Shown: positions 32,461 to 41,248 of the stretch, one piece after another | Numbering within the stretch: position 1 is the stretch's first letter | Layout: the number at the start of each line of letters is the position of its first letter | NCBI GenBank assembly: GCA_910587245.1 | Contig: CAJULX010000002.1 | Coordinates: 1 to 64,000 of the forward strand | Direction of reading: 5' to 3' | Origin: Candidatus Gastranaerophilales bacterium | GTDB lineage: Bacteria; Cyanobacteriota; Vampirovibrionia; Gastranaerophilales; Gastranaerophilaceae | Length of the DNA: 64,000 nt | Notes under the pieces: generated by a model | Seen by the model: the letters and a program-made list of their open reading frames with translations, nothing else | What the model was told of the DNA's origin: nothing | Database searches by the model: none | Translations under genes and position numbers: made by a program

Positions 32461-34902
32461 TCAAGAGTGAATTTTGGTGCGAAAATTTTCCGCACATTCT
32501 ATAACATAAGGGGGCAGATTTGCCTGCTTAGCCACGTTTAGCCCCTTGCTGTCCGTTGAAACTCCGTATTCAAGGCATCTTTCATTTTTTTCACCGTTAT
32601 TTTTTAAAACAAGACGGTAATTTATAACCGAATCCTCCTCGTTTTCAAGTATCATAAGATCGTGAAAATGAGTTGCACAGGCGCATTTAGCTTTAATTTT
32701 TTCTGCAATATATTTTATAATCCCGTAAGATACGCTTACAGCGTCGTTATATGAGGTGCTTTTTCCTGTTTCATCAAGCAGGATAAGACTTTCTTCCGTT
32801 GAATTTCTTAAAATTTCAGCTATATCAAGCATTTCGCACATAAAAGCAGAGTGCCCTTCAGGTAAATTATCAGACGCGCCCATTCTTGCATAAATTTTAT
32901 CAACGGGGTTTACCTCGAAATCCCTTGCGGGAACAAAGCTTCCGGATTGTGCCATTATTATAAGTGCCGCCATCTGGCGTAAATAGGTGGATTTTCCTAT
33001 CATATTGGCACCTGTGATGATTTTACATCTTTTGATATCGTGAAAATCTATATCCAGAGCATCTATTGAACCTTCCTTATCCGTCAGAAGCCTTATTAAT
33101 ACAGGATGTGTACCTTTTTCAACTTTATATTTAAAGCTATTTGTGAATTTCGGGCGTGTAAAACCGTATTTTACAGCCGTTTTTGCAAAGGATAAAATAA
33201 CGTCTTTAAGCGCTACATCAGCGGAAAACTCCCTCAAAGGCTCCGTTAATTCTTTGGCATATTCTCTTAATTTTAAAAATGTATCAAATTCAATTTCATA
33301 AGATTTCAATTTCAGGCTTAAAATTTTTTCTTCAATTTCAAGCAGAGTTTTTGTCATATATTTTTCAATTGAAGCCAATTTTTGTTTTAATGTAAAATTT
33401 TCAATTGTTTTTTTGAATTTTACGGCGTCAGCCGGGGTTAAATCTATTGAATAGCCTGTGTTTTTGGCATAATTTATTTTTAAATTTTTAATTTTTGTAA
33501 TCTGCCCGAGTTCTTCTTCATAATTTTCAATTTTGCTCTCCAATATTGAAATTTCACCCTTAATAGAGTCCAGTACGCCGTTTGCGCCTTCTTTTATAAT
33601 ATTTCCGATTCTTATATTATTTGCAGGCTCATCCTTGATTGTTCTTTCTATAATGTTTCGAAAGTCAATCAATATCTCGTTTTCGGAGTTTGGCATTAAA
33701 ATTTTTGCGCTAAAATCAGCGGTAATTTTGTTATAATTTTCAATAATATTTAAAGTGCTTTTTATGGCTAAAAGTTCCTTGGGGCTTATGGTTCCGTTTG
33801 ATAATTTACTTGAAAGCCTTGATGTATCCGATAAATTATCAAGCAATTTATCCAGAGCCTGCATTTTTTCAGGGTTTAGCGTTAATTCTTCAACCCCGTC
33901 CAGTCTTTTTTCAATTTCTTTTATATTATAAAGAGGCTCGTTTAAAAATGAGGCTAAAAGCCTTTTGCCCATTGAGGTTTTGCACTCATCCAGCGCCCAG
34001 AGGATTGAGCCTGTTTTTTTATCATCATTTAAATTTTTGTTTAATTCAAGATTTTCCCGCGTTTTCCTGTTCATAACAAGAAAGCTTGAAATATTGTATT
34101 TTTTTATAATATCAAGCTTTGGTGTGAAATTTTTTTGCGTTTTTTTAACATAATTTATAATTGAATTAGCGCATTTTAAGCCTGTTTTATATTCAAGCAG
34201 TTCATCTGTTTGAAATTCAAGAGAATAAAACCCTTCTTCAATAAGGGTGTAGTTAAATTTTTCCGCTATAATCCCGTCTATATCCGGTTCTTTATCGGGT
34301 ACTGCTTTCATAGGCTCAATCAGTCTCGGTTTCATTTTTAAAAGCAGTTCGCTCGGGTTGATTTTTGAAAGCTCGCATAAAATATTATCAAGCGTGCCCT
34401 CCGTTATAAGGAATTTGCCTGTTGAAACATCAGCGTAAGAAAGCCCGTATTTATTATTTTCTTTTAAAACGGATACTATATAATTATTTTTCTTTGCATC
34501 CAGAAAACTTTCATCTATAAGGGTTCCCGTTGTGTAGGTTCTTATTATTTCCCTTTTTAAAATATCGCCTTTTTTAATTTCATCTTTAGATTGAATCTGC
34601 TCTGCAATTGAGACTTTATATTTTTCTTTAATAAGTTTTGCTATATAAATATCCGAATTATGGTGCGGTACGCCTGCCATCGGTATTTCGCCCAGTTCCG
34701 TAAATTTTCTTTTTGTTAAGAGCACGCCGCATACTTTTGAGAGCACAACGGCATCTTCAAAATATGTTTCATAAAAATCACCAAGACGGAAAAATATGAC
34801 AGAATCAGGATTTTCCCTCTTTATGTCCAGATATTGTTTCAAACTTTTCGGCGCTTTATTAATATCAATATCATTGGACTTAATAAAGTTTTGATATTCC
34901 AT
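32461..34902 (-). CDS. mutS: DNA mismatch repair protein MutS, divergent
   Basis: An 813-residue MutS1-type protein. SVIFFRLGDFYETYFEDA carries the mismatch-reading Phe-x-Glu near residue 40. Connector, lever and clamp domains follow. The ATPase has Walker A GANMIGKSTYLRQMA (about 625), GASDNLPEGHSAFMCEML and THFHDLM. The Walker B region reads LLDETGKSTSYNDAVS where most MutS have LDEIGRGTST, and the usual C-terminal tail is short. Start chosen is ATG 34902 (MEYQNFIKSND); a 16-codon upstream extension has no support. A TATTAT ends seven bases before the ATG: probably leaderless. By family it starts methyl-independent mismatch repair with MutL, which is not in the window. Confidence 0.92.
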   Translation of the reverse strand: MEYQNFIKSNDIDINKAPKSLKQYLDIKRENPDSVIFFRLGDFYETYFEDAVVLSKVCGVLLTKRKFTELGEIPMAGVPHHNSDIYIAKLIKEKYKVSIAEQIQSKDEIKKGDILKREIIRTYTTGTLIDESFLDAKKNNYIVSVLKENNKYGLSYADVSTGKFLITEGTLDNILCELSKINPSELLLKMKPRLIEPMKAVPDKEPDIDGIIAEKFNYTLIEEGFYSLEFQTDELLEYKTGLKCANSIINYVKKTQKNFTPKLDIIKKYNISSFLVMNRKTRENLELNKNLNDDKKTGSILWALDECKTSMGKRLLASFLNEPLYNIKEIEKRLDGVEELTLNPEKMQALDKLLDNLSDTSRLSSKLSNGTISPKELLAIKSTLNIIENYNKITADFSAKILMPNSENEILIDFRNIIERTIKDEPANNIRIGNIIKEGANGVLDSIKGEISILESKIENYEEELGQITKIKNLKINYAKNTGYSIDLTPADAVKFKKTIENFTLKQKLASIEKYMTKTLLEIEEKILSLKLKSYEIEFDTFLKLREYAKELTEPLREFSADVALKDVILSFAKTAVKYGFTRPKFTNSFKYKVEKGTHPVLIRLLTDKEGSIDALDIDFHDIKRCKIITGANMIGKSTYLRQMAALIIMAQSGSFVPARDFEVNPVDKIYARMGASDNLPEGHSAFMCEMLDIAEILRNSTEESLILLDETGKSTSYNDAVSVSYGIIKYIAEKIKAKCACATHFHDLMILENEEDSVINYRLVLKNNGEKNERCLEYGVSTDSKGLNVAKQANLPPYVIECAENFRTKIHS

Positions 34903-34969
34903 ATGTTTTATAATAGAATAAATATATTGATTGGGGCAAAAATTTAACAAATTTTTTAAGGAGAAATCT

Positions 34970-35641
34970 ATGGGCTGTTTAAAAGGAATATTCAGATTAA
35001 TGGTGTTTGCTATTGTTATAGCGGGTTTTTTCTATCTGGACGGTCCCGGGTTTATTAAAGAAAAAATTGACGGGTATACAAGCCCCGAAAGAAATGTTTT
35101 TGTTCAGCAGGAAAAAGATTTCGGCAATCTTGCCGCGGTTTCCGAGGATTATATTTTTCAAAGATCAATTACAATAGGAAAATACAGAAAAATTTTAGCC
35201 ACCTATAAGCCTTCAGGGCAAAAAATCAGTCTTATTGATATAGGTGATACCACTACATTAAATCAGGCAGATTTTTATACAACAAAAATCGACCTTAAGC
35301 TTTATCAATTGATGGATACTGTTAAAAATTCGCCGCTTGCGGTTAAAGATATTGAAATATCAGAAAGAGGAACGATTTTAGCAAAGGGAAAAATAGTTCC
35401 ATATGTTAATTTTACGGCAAGGCTGAAAGTTATGCCTTTAATGAAGGTATCGGGTACAATTGCCGCTTATAATACCAAAAACGCTGATGACGGGATTGTA
35501 ACCAGAATTTCAAATGCCATAAACCGAAGCAAAGAAGACACATCAACAAAAATAGTGCTTTCTATGCGGTTAAGCGGTAATTATTCATTTGAAGCCACTC
35601 AAAATTTAATTAAATCGATAAGTTTTATAGGAATAAATTAG
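34970..35641 (+). CDS. Membrane-anchored hypothetical protein
   Basis: A 223-residue protein. AAGGAG lies before the ATG at 34970 (MGCLKGIFRLMVFAI), which I prefer over an earlier ATG at 34931. One N-terminal membrane helix (about 7-24) is followed by a mostly beta exported domain (KISLIDIGDTTTLNQADFYT, ISERGTILAKGKIVPYVNFT), somewhat like LmeA/DUF2993-type lipid-binding folds, though I cannot confirm this. It is divergent from mutS and 18 bases upstream of comM. Confidence 0.65.
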   Translation: MGCLKGIFRLMVFAIVIAGFFYLDGPGFIKEKIDGYTSPERNVFVQQEKDFGNLAAVSEDYIFQRSITIGKYRKILATYKPSGQKISLIDIGDTTTLNQADFYTTKIDLKLYQLMDTVKNSPLAVKDIEISERGTILAKGKIVPYVNFTARLKVMPLMKVSGTIAAYNTKNADDGIVTRISNAINRSKEDTSTKIVLSMRLSGNYSFEATQNLIKSISFIGIN

Positions 35642-35659
35642 GCTTATGGTAATTTTTTA

Positions 35660-37180
35660 ATGGTAGTAAAAATTTTAAGCGCCGCTACTATCGGGCTGGA
35701 TGTATTTAGGATTGAAGTTGAAGTTGATATTACAAATTCCCTGCCGCAAATTGCAATAATAGGGCTCGGGGATGCTGCAATATCAGAGGCTAAAGAGAGA
35801 TTAAAGCTTGCGATTAAAAATTCGGGCTTTGAATTTCCTTCTACAAAGGTTGTAATTAATTTGGCTCCCGCAGACCTTAAAAAAGAAGGTGCCGCATATG
35901 ACCTTGCAATGGCTGTCGGGATTTTAACAAAAGAAGGGATTATAAAAAATGAGCCTGAAAATATTGCATTTATAGGGGAATTATCGCTCGATGGCAGTAT
36001 AAAACCTGTAAACGGGGTTTTGCCCATTGTATTCGGGCTTAAAAATTTAGGGGTGAATAAAGTTATAATACCCCATGGAAACCTTAAAGAGGCAAGTTTT
36101 GCGGATGATATAGAGATTTTAGGGGCAAGAAATTTAAATGAAATTGTGCTGTATTTAAATGACGGGGCACCTCTGGATACCATAAAACAGAATATTAATG
36201 ATTTTATTTCAAGAAATATAGAGTATTCGGCGGATTTTAAATATATTAAAGGGCAGAAATTTGCAAAGCGCGCACTTGAAATAGCTGCTGCAGGCGGACA
36301 TAACGTTTTAATGTCAGGGAGCCCGGGGAGCGGTAAAACCCTTCTTGCGCATGCATTTCCGTCAATCCTTCCGCCTTTAACCAAAGAAGAAGCTGTTGAA
36401 ATTACAAAAATTTATTCTATAGCAGGGCTTTTAGACCATAATAACCCTTTAATATGCGAAAGACCGATAAGAGCGCCGCATCACAGTGCTTCAGCCGTCG
36501 GGATTATAGGCGGGGGCTCCAATCCTAAACCGGGGGAAATCACCCTTGCGCACAGAGGAGTTTTATTTTTGGATGAAATGCCCGAATTTCCTCGTACTGT
36601 TTTAGAAGTATTAAGACAGCCCGTTGAAGATAATGAGGTTACAATTTCCCGCGCGCAGATGAGCATAAAATATCCTGCAAATTTTATACTTTTAGGGGCA
36701 ATGAACCCTTGTCCGTGCGGATATCTCGGGGATAAAAAGATTGATTGCAAGTGCAGCGAATTTCAAATAAACAGATACAGAAATAAACTCTCAGGGCCGT
36801 TATTAGATAGAATTGACATTCATATAGAAGTAGCAAGGCTTGACAGCAATGAACTTTTAGAGCAGGAAACAGAAGCTGAAAGCTCTTTTGATGTAAGGCA
36901 AAGGGTGGCAAAAGCAAGAGAAATTCAGCTCATGCGGTATAAAGATGAAGGTATTTTTACAAATTCCGAATTAAATCCGAAATTGATTAAAAAATATTGT
37001 AAAATTACCCCCGATGTTAAAAAAATGCTTGAAAATGCCCTGAAAATGTTTAATCTTTCCGCAAGGGGTTATGACAGAATTTTAAAAATTTCAAGAACCA
37101 TAGCTGATTTAGACGGGGCAGAAGACATTACGGTATCTCATCTTGCGCAGGCTCTGCAATTCAGGGGTTATAGTGTATAA
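35660..37180 (+). CDS. comM: YifB/ComM family Mg-chelatase-like AAA ATPase
   Basis: A 506-residue protein. The N-terminal ChlI domain (LPQIAIIGLGDAAISEAKER, VINLAPADLKKEGAAYDL) precedes the AAA domain with Walker A SGSPGSGKTLLAHAFPSILP, Walker B GVLFLDEMPEF and a zinc-like CPCGYLGDKKIDCKCSEFQ. The C-terminal Mg_chelatase_C domain has RGYDRILKISRTIADLDG. By family knowledge it is a hexameric helicase for branch migration in natural transformation. Its presence does not by itself prove competence. Confidence 0.93.
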   Translation: MVVKILSAATIGLDVFRIEVEVDITNSLPQIAIIGLGDAAISEAKERLKLAIKNSGFEFPSTKVVINLAPADLKKEGAAYDLAMAVGILTKEGIIKNEPENIAFIGELSLDGSIKPVNGVLPIVFGLKNLGVNKVIIPHGNLKEASFADDIEILGARNLNEIVLYLNDGAPLDTIKQNINDFISRNIEYSADFKYIKGQKFAKRALEIAAAGGHNVLMSGSPGSGKTLLAHAFPSILPPLTKEEAVEITKIYSIAGLLDHNNPLICERPIRAPHHSASAVGIIGGGSNPKPGEITLAHRGVLFLDEMPEFPRTVLEVLRQPVEDNEVTISRAQMSIKYPANFILLGAMNPCPCGYLGDKKIDCKCSEFQINRYRNKLSGPLLDRIDIHIEVARLDSNELLEQETEAESSFDVRQRVAKAREIQLMRYKDEGIFTNSELNPKLIKKYCKITPDVKKMLENALKMFNLSARGYDRILKISRTIADLDGAEDITVSHLAQALQFRGYSV

Positions 37181-37295
37181 TATTTAAAGCGCCTATAATA
37201 TATTTTGGCGGGTAATATATTTTCGGGGAATAGCAAAAATTTTTGAAATGTTTATAATTTTTCAGGTAATCAATCGAAGATAAAGGAAAATTTTT

Positions 37296-37739
37296 ATGAA
37301 AAATTGGATTGTTGTATTATTGATATTTGCAGTGCCTATCGGGATTTTTGCATGGCTTGAATCAGGCTCAAATAAATCAATTGCAAAAGAAACTTCTGCA
37401 CAAGAAACCATGGCAAAAGGCGAAATGCCAACAACTCCCGCAAGAACAAATTCTTTAGGAAAACCCAGAATGTTAAAATTTGCTTCTCCTATGTGTTCTG
37501 ATTGCAAAAAAGTATCAACCGAGCTTGTGGGTGTAATTCCCGATTATAAAGATGCCGTTACTTTTGAAGAAATTAACGTAACGGACGGTTCAAAAGAAAG
37601 CGCCGCTCTTGTTAAAGATTATAAGGTAACAGTTGTGCCTACTCTGGTTTTTATAGGTAAAGACGGCAAAATTATTCATAAACAGGAAGGTTTTTTAACC
37701 GAAAGCGAAATCAGAACTCATTTAGACACTATTAAATAG
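37296..37739 (+). CDS. Membrane-anchored thioredoxin-like protein
   Basis: A 147-residue protein. Residues 5-22 form a membrane anchor or signal sequence, residues 25-55 a flexible linker, and the rest a thioredoxin fold: LKFASPMCSDCKKV (CSDC active site, Cys67 and Cys70), VVPTLVFIGKDGKI with the cis-proline. The active site faces the periplasm. The next gene is a CcdA-like membrane thiol transporter, the natural electron donor, so the two likely form a periplasmic reduction pathway. AAGGA precedes the ATG. Confidence 0.85.
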   Translation: MKNWIVVLLIFAVPIGIFAWLESGSNKSIAKETSAQETMAKGEMPTTPARTNSLGKPRMLKFASPMCSDCKKVSTELVGVIPDYKDAVTFEEINVTDGSKESAALVKDYKVTVVPTLVFIGKDGKIIHKQEGFLTESEIRTHLDTIK

Positions 37740-37793
37740 CGCTTTACACTGTTTTCAAACGATTTTAAAGAGGAAATTAAAGGAAAATTCAAA

Positions 37794-38516
37794 ATGGAAG
37801 AATTTATCAAAGAAATAATATTGAAAATGCAGACGGGAGAATTTTCCTTTGTTTTTCTTCTTGTTGCGTTTCTTGGCGGTTTAATCGCTTCTTTAAGCCC
37901 CTGCTCGCTCGGGATACTGCCCATTATTGCGGCATATGTCGGCGGATACGGTGAAACCGAGGGCGAAAAGGCTAATATGAAGAATTTTCTGCAATTGTTA
38001 TCCTTTGTATTGGGGCTTTCAATTGTATTAACAATAATAGGCGTAATTTGCGCCTTAACAGGCAGAGTGTTCGCTTCAGCGCTCGGGCCTTACTGGGTTT
38101 TAATTATCTCATCTTTAATTCTTGTTATGGGGCTAAACCTTACAGGGGTGCTTGAATTGCCAATGCCTGTTATAGTAAAAAAAATGCCGAAATCAAACGG
38201 GCAGAGCTTGTTTTTGTATCCGCTTTTAATAGGGGCTCTTTTTGCTCTTGCGACTACTCCCTGCTCTACGCCGATTTTGGCGGGGATTATGAGTTTTGCA
38301 ACCCTGTCAAAAAATATGGCATATGCTGCTTTAATGCTATTTCTTTTTGCGTTGGGACAGGGGGTAATTATAGTATTGGTAGGGCTTTCAGCTTCGTTTT
38401 TAAAGAATGCAAGAAAATTTTCAAGATTCGGGGAAATTTTACTCAAAGTTTCAGGCGTGCTTTTAATTTTGTCCTCCATATTCCTTTACTATAAAGTATT
38501 TTCAAGATTTTTCTAA
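37794..38516 (+). CDS. ccdA: CcdA/DsbD-type membrane thiol-disulfide transporter
   Basis: A 240-residue protein with six membrane segments. GGLIASLSPCSLGILPIIAA and LFALATTPCSTPILAGIMSF hold the two conserved cysteines of the CcdA/DsbD core. By family knowledge it carries reducing power from cytoplasmic thioredoxin to the periplasm for cytochrome c maturation or disulfide repair. It follows the thioredoxin-like gene by 54 bases. Confidence 0.9.
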   Translation: MEEFIKEIILKMQTGEFSFVFLLVAFLGGLIASLSPCSLGILPIIAAYVGGYGETEGEKANMKNFLQLLSFVLGLSIVLTIIGVICALTGRVFASALGPYWVLIISSLILVMGLNLTGVLELPMPVIVKKMPKSNGQSLFLYPLLIGALFALATTPCSTPILAGIMSFATLSKNMAYAALMLFLFALGQGVIIVLVGLSASFLKNARKFSRFGEILLKVSGVLLILSSIFLYYKVFSRFF

Positions 38517-38670
38517 AATTGTATTTTGGAATAAAAGCTGAAAATATTGAAACTGATGGTAAAATATGGTAATATTGCTATACTCATATTTTTTAACATA
38601 AAAATAAAAAGGGTGTCTGCCGTTTAGGCAAAAGAATTTATAAATAATATAGCAACAGGAAGTATGAATT

Positions 38671-40536
38671 ATGGCAAATCCGATTATTTTTTACGGTATA
38701 ACAGATGTCAGCATCAGTAAAATTGATAAATTTATTTCAATAGTTGGCACAGAACCCGTCCTCTTTTCAACTAAAGATGAAGAAGTTGATAATTTTAAAG
38801 GGAAACCGCTGCTTGGCAAATATGAAGTGGTTCCGATAAAAGAAGCTTATAAACGCTATCCCGATGCCGATGTTTGGGTTACATACGCTATAGCCAATAA
38901 TACTGCAAGAATTTTATCAGGTATATTTAAACCCGAAAAGATTCACTTTTTTGAAGCTGATTTAGAATATAAACGCGGATGCGGCTATATAGGGCATTTT
39001 ATTAATTACGGAAGAGATTATATTTCTCCTTGCTGTATAGTAAGGTATAACCCCATTATTAAAACAAAGGGTGATGTTGCCGAGCGCATTGCCGCCTGGC
39101 AAAAATACTCGGAAAAACTTATGGACGATACACGAAACAATAGAGAAAATGATTGTTCAAAATGTCCTCATTATCAATACGGATTTTACCGCAAAACGGT
39201 GAAAGCTGATACCATAAGCTTTGGCAGTACACACCCGAGTGATACCTGTAATTTAAAATGTATTTATTGTTTTGCCGAGGATAGCCTTAAGTTTTTAAAG
39301 AATGATGATGGAAAAGACACTACTTATGAAGTTTTGCGGCAGATTTCTTTAATGCCTGAATATGATAATCCGAATTTTAACGTTCATTTTGCAAACGGTG
39401 AATTTTGCGCCAATAAATATTGTAATGACATATTGGATATTTTGATAAAAAGCAAATGGCGCTCCGTTATTATGACCAATATGACAATTTATAACGAAAA
39501 ATTTGCGGAATTTATGAATACCGGCAGGCTGACGTATATTCAGGTTTCACTGGATTCAGGTACAAGAGAAACCTATGCAAAGGTTAAAGGTGTTGATTTA
39601 TTTGATAAAGTAATAAGCAACTTTAGACGATACCCCATACACAAAACCTTTTTAGACCTTAAATATATTTTTCTTGAAGGGTATAACGACAATGAAGTGG
39701 ATATTGACGGTTTTTGCAACATTGCTAAAGAAGCAGGCTGTAAGCAGATTTCATTATCAAGCAACCTTTCTAAGCCGTTTACCCCGAAAATGCGTGAATT
39801 AACCATACGTCTTATTAAAAAGGCAAAAAGAAATAACATTTATGTTACGGAAAGCAACGCATATCTTTGTGCGGAAGATAAAAAGTTTATTAGAAATGCA
39901 TATGCAAATACTGAGCCGGAAACTCCTCTGGAAGCTATGTATGATGCCAAAATAAAGGCAAACGGAGATGCAATAATCCGCAATCTGAATAAGAGCGGGA
40001 AAATTGAAGGCAGCGGCGAAGTTATACTTAATGCGGATGCAATACCCGGTTTAAAATCCGAATGCGTTATTTCTTTAGATAAAAATTCAAAAATTACCGT
40101 AAATGAAGAGCTTTCCATTCAACCTTCAGCGAAAATCGAACTTTCTGAAGGCGCCAAGCTTGAAGTTATTTCGGCCAAAATTGGCGAAGGAACAACAATA
40201 CGCTGCAAAAACTCTATCACTATTGGAAAAGGAGTTGAAATTTTTGATAATTGTTATATAGCGGATTCGGATTTTTATGTTTTAAAAAATAAAAAAGACA
40301 AACAAATAAATCCTGATGCTCCGGTTATAATCGGCGATAATGTTAAAATAGGATACGGCGCGATTATTCTTAAAGGAGTTACAATTGGCGATAATGCAAT
40401 TATTGCACCCGGTTCGGTTGTATGCAAAAGTGTTCCCGCTGATTCTTTTGTGCAGGGAAATCCTGCCAAAATAAAGAAAAACGCTGCGGGCAAACATCAC
40501 TTTGGCTTTTTCGGCAAAGCTAAAGAAAACAAGTGA
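38671..40536 (+). CDS. Radical SAM / hexapeptide-repeat fusion protein
   Basis: A 621-residue protein of at least three parts. Residues about 1-110 are an uncharacterised alpha/beta domain (MANPIIFYGITDVSI). About 165-420 is a radical SAM domain with CNLKCIYC and a cysteine-containing CSKCPHYQYGFY segment before it. About 435-600 is a left-handed beta-helix acyltransferase-like domain (VIIGDNVKIGYGAIILKGVT, IGDNAIIAPGSVVCKSVPAD, QGNPAKIKKN). GDNAIIAPGSVV and QGNPAK are acetyltransferase signatures. A modification of a surface sugar is plausible but unproven. GGAAG lies upstream of the ATG. It stands alone. Confidence 0.85.
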   Translation: MANPIIFYGITDVSISKIDKFISIVGTEPVLFSTKDEEVDNFKGKPLLGKYEVVPIKEAYKRYPDADVWVTYAIANNTARILSGIFKPEKIHFFEADLEYKRGCGYIGHFINYGRDYISPCCIVRYNPIIKTKGDVAERIAAWQKYSEKLMDDTRNNRENDCSKCPHYQYGFYRKTVKADTISFGSTHPSDTCNLKCIYCFAEDSLKFLKNDDGKDTTYEVLRQISLMPEYDNPNFNVHFANGEFCANKYCNDILDILIKSKWRSVIMTNMTIYNEKFAEFMNTGRLTYIQVSLDSGTRETYAKVKGVDLFDKVISNFRRYPIHKTFLDLKYIFLEGYNDNEVDIDGFCNIAKEAGCKQISLSSNLSKPFTPKMRELTIRLIKKAKRNNIYVTESNAYLCAEDKKFIRNAYANTEPETPLEAMYDAKIKANGDAIIRNLNKSGKIEGSGEVILNADAIPGLKSECVISLDKNSKITVNEELSIQPSAKIELSEGAKLEVISAKIGEGTTIRCKNSITIGKGVEIFDNCYIADSDFYVLKNKKDKQINPDAPVIIGDNVKIGYGAIILKGVTIGDNAIIAPGSVVCKSVPADSFVQGNPAKIKKNAAGKHHFGFFGKAKENK

Positions 40537-40650
40537 AAAATAATTAATCGAATTAATTAGTTTTAAAACAGTTATTTTCTTATAATAAACTTGTTTTGCA
40601 AAAAAGACCGTTAAAAGAGAAAATGCAAAGGTAATTTTTTGACAATAATT

Positions 40651-41244
40651 TTATTTCAGCCAGTTTTTGAAAAATTTAATTCCCGCATTTGAACTTTTTT
40701 CAGGGTGAAATTGGACTGCCGTTATATTTTTATATTCTACACTTGCGCAAAAATCAATGTTGTAATTAGCGGATGAGCTTATTATATCTTTATTTTCAGG
40801 GCAGACATAATAAGAATTTACAAAATAAAAATAATCATTCGATAAATAGCTGTTATTTTTTGCGGTTTGAATTTTATTCCAGCCTATCTGCGGAGTTTTG
40901 CCGATTTTAAATTTTTTTACTTCCCCTTTAAATACGGATAATCCTTCAACCCCCGGGGCTTCTTCGGATTTTTCAAACAATACCTGCAGCCCGAGGCATA
41001 TTCCTAAAAAAGCTTTCCCTTCAGATACAATATCTTGAATAAAAGATATCATATCTTTTGATTTTAATTTGGAGATTGCCTGCGCAAAATGCCCCTGCCC
41101 CGGAAAAATAATTCTGTCGGCTGATTTTATGGCGGTTTTATCATCGGTTATGACATAGGGCACATCAAGAAATGTGAGCATATTGCCCAAGCTTCTCACA
41201 TTTCCTGCACCGTAATCTATTATTGCAACTTTTGTTTTTTCCAT
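40651..41244 (-). CDS. hisH: Imidazole glycerol phosphate synthase subunit HisH
   Basis: A 197-residue class I glutamine amidotransferase. IDYGAGNVRSLGNML and IIFPGQGHFAQAI start the domain, LGICLGLQVLFEKSEE holds the catalytic cysteine and VQFHPEKSS the catalytic His-Glu pair. It supplies ammonia to HisF in histidine synthesis. No other his gene is present; it lies four bases after an aminotransferase gene. A paralogue acting in surface-sugar synthesis (as in WbuY/PseA neighbourhoods) is possible because hisF is absent. Confidence 0.85.
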   Translation of the reverse strand: MEKTKVAIIDYGAGNVRSLGNMLTFLDVPYVITDDKTAIKSADRIIFPGQGHFAQAISKLKSKDMISFIQDIVSEGKAFLGICLGLQVLFEKSEEAPGVEGLSVFKGEVKKFKIGKTPQIGWNKIQTAKNNSYLSNDYFYFVNSYYVCPENKDIISSSANYNIDFCASVEYKNITAVQFHPEKSSNAGIKFFKNWLK

Positions 41245-41248
41245 AATT

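Noticed and set aside
35644..36384. 246-codon minus-strand frame inside comM
   Set aside because: Antisense to conserved ChlI/AAA coding sequence; the plus-strand protein carries all family motifs.
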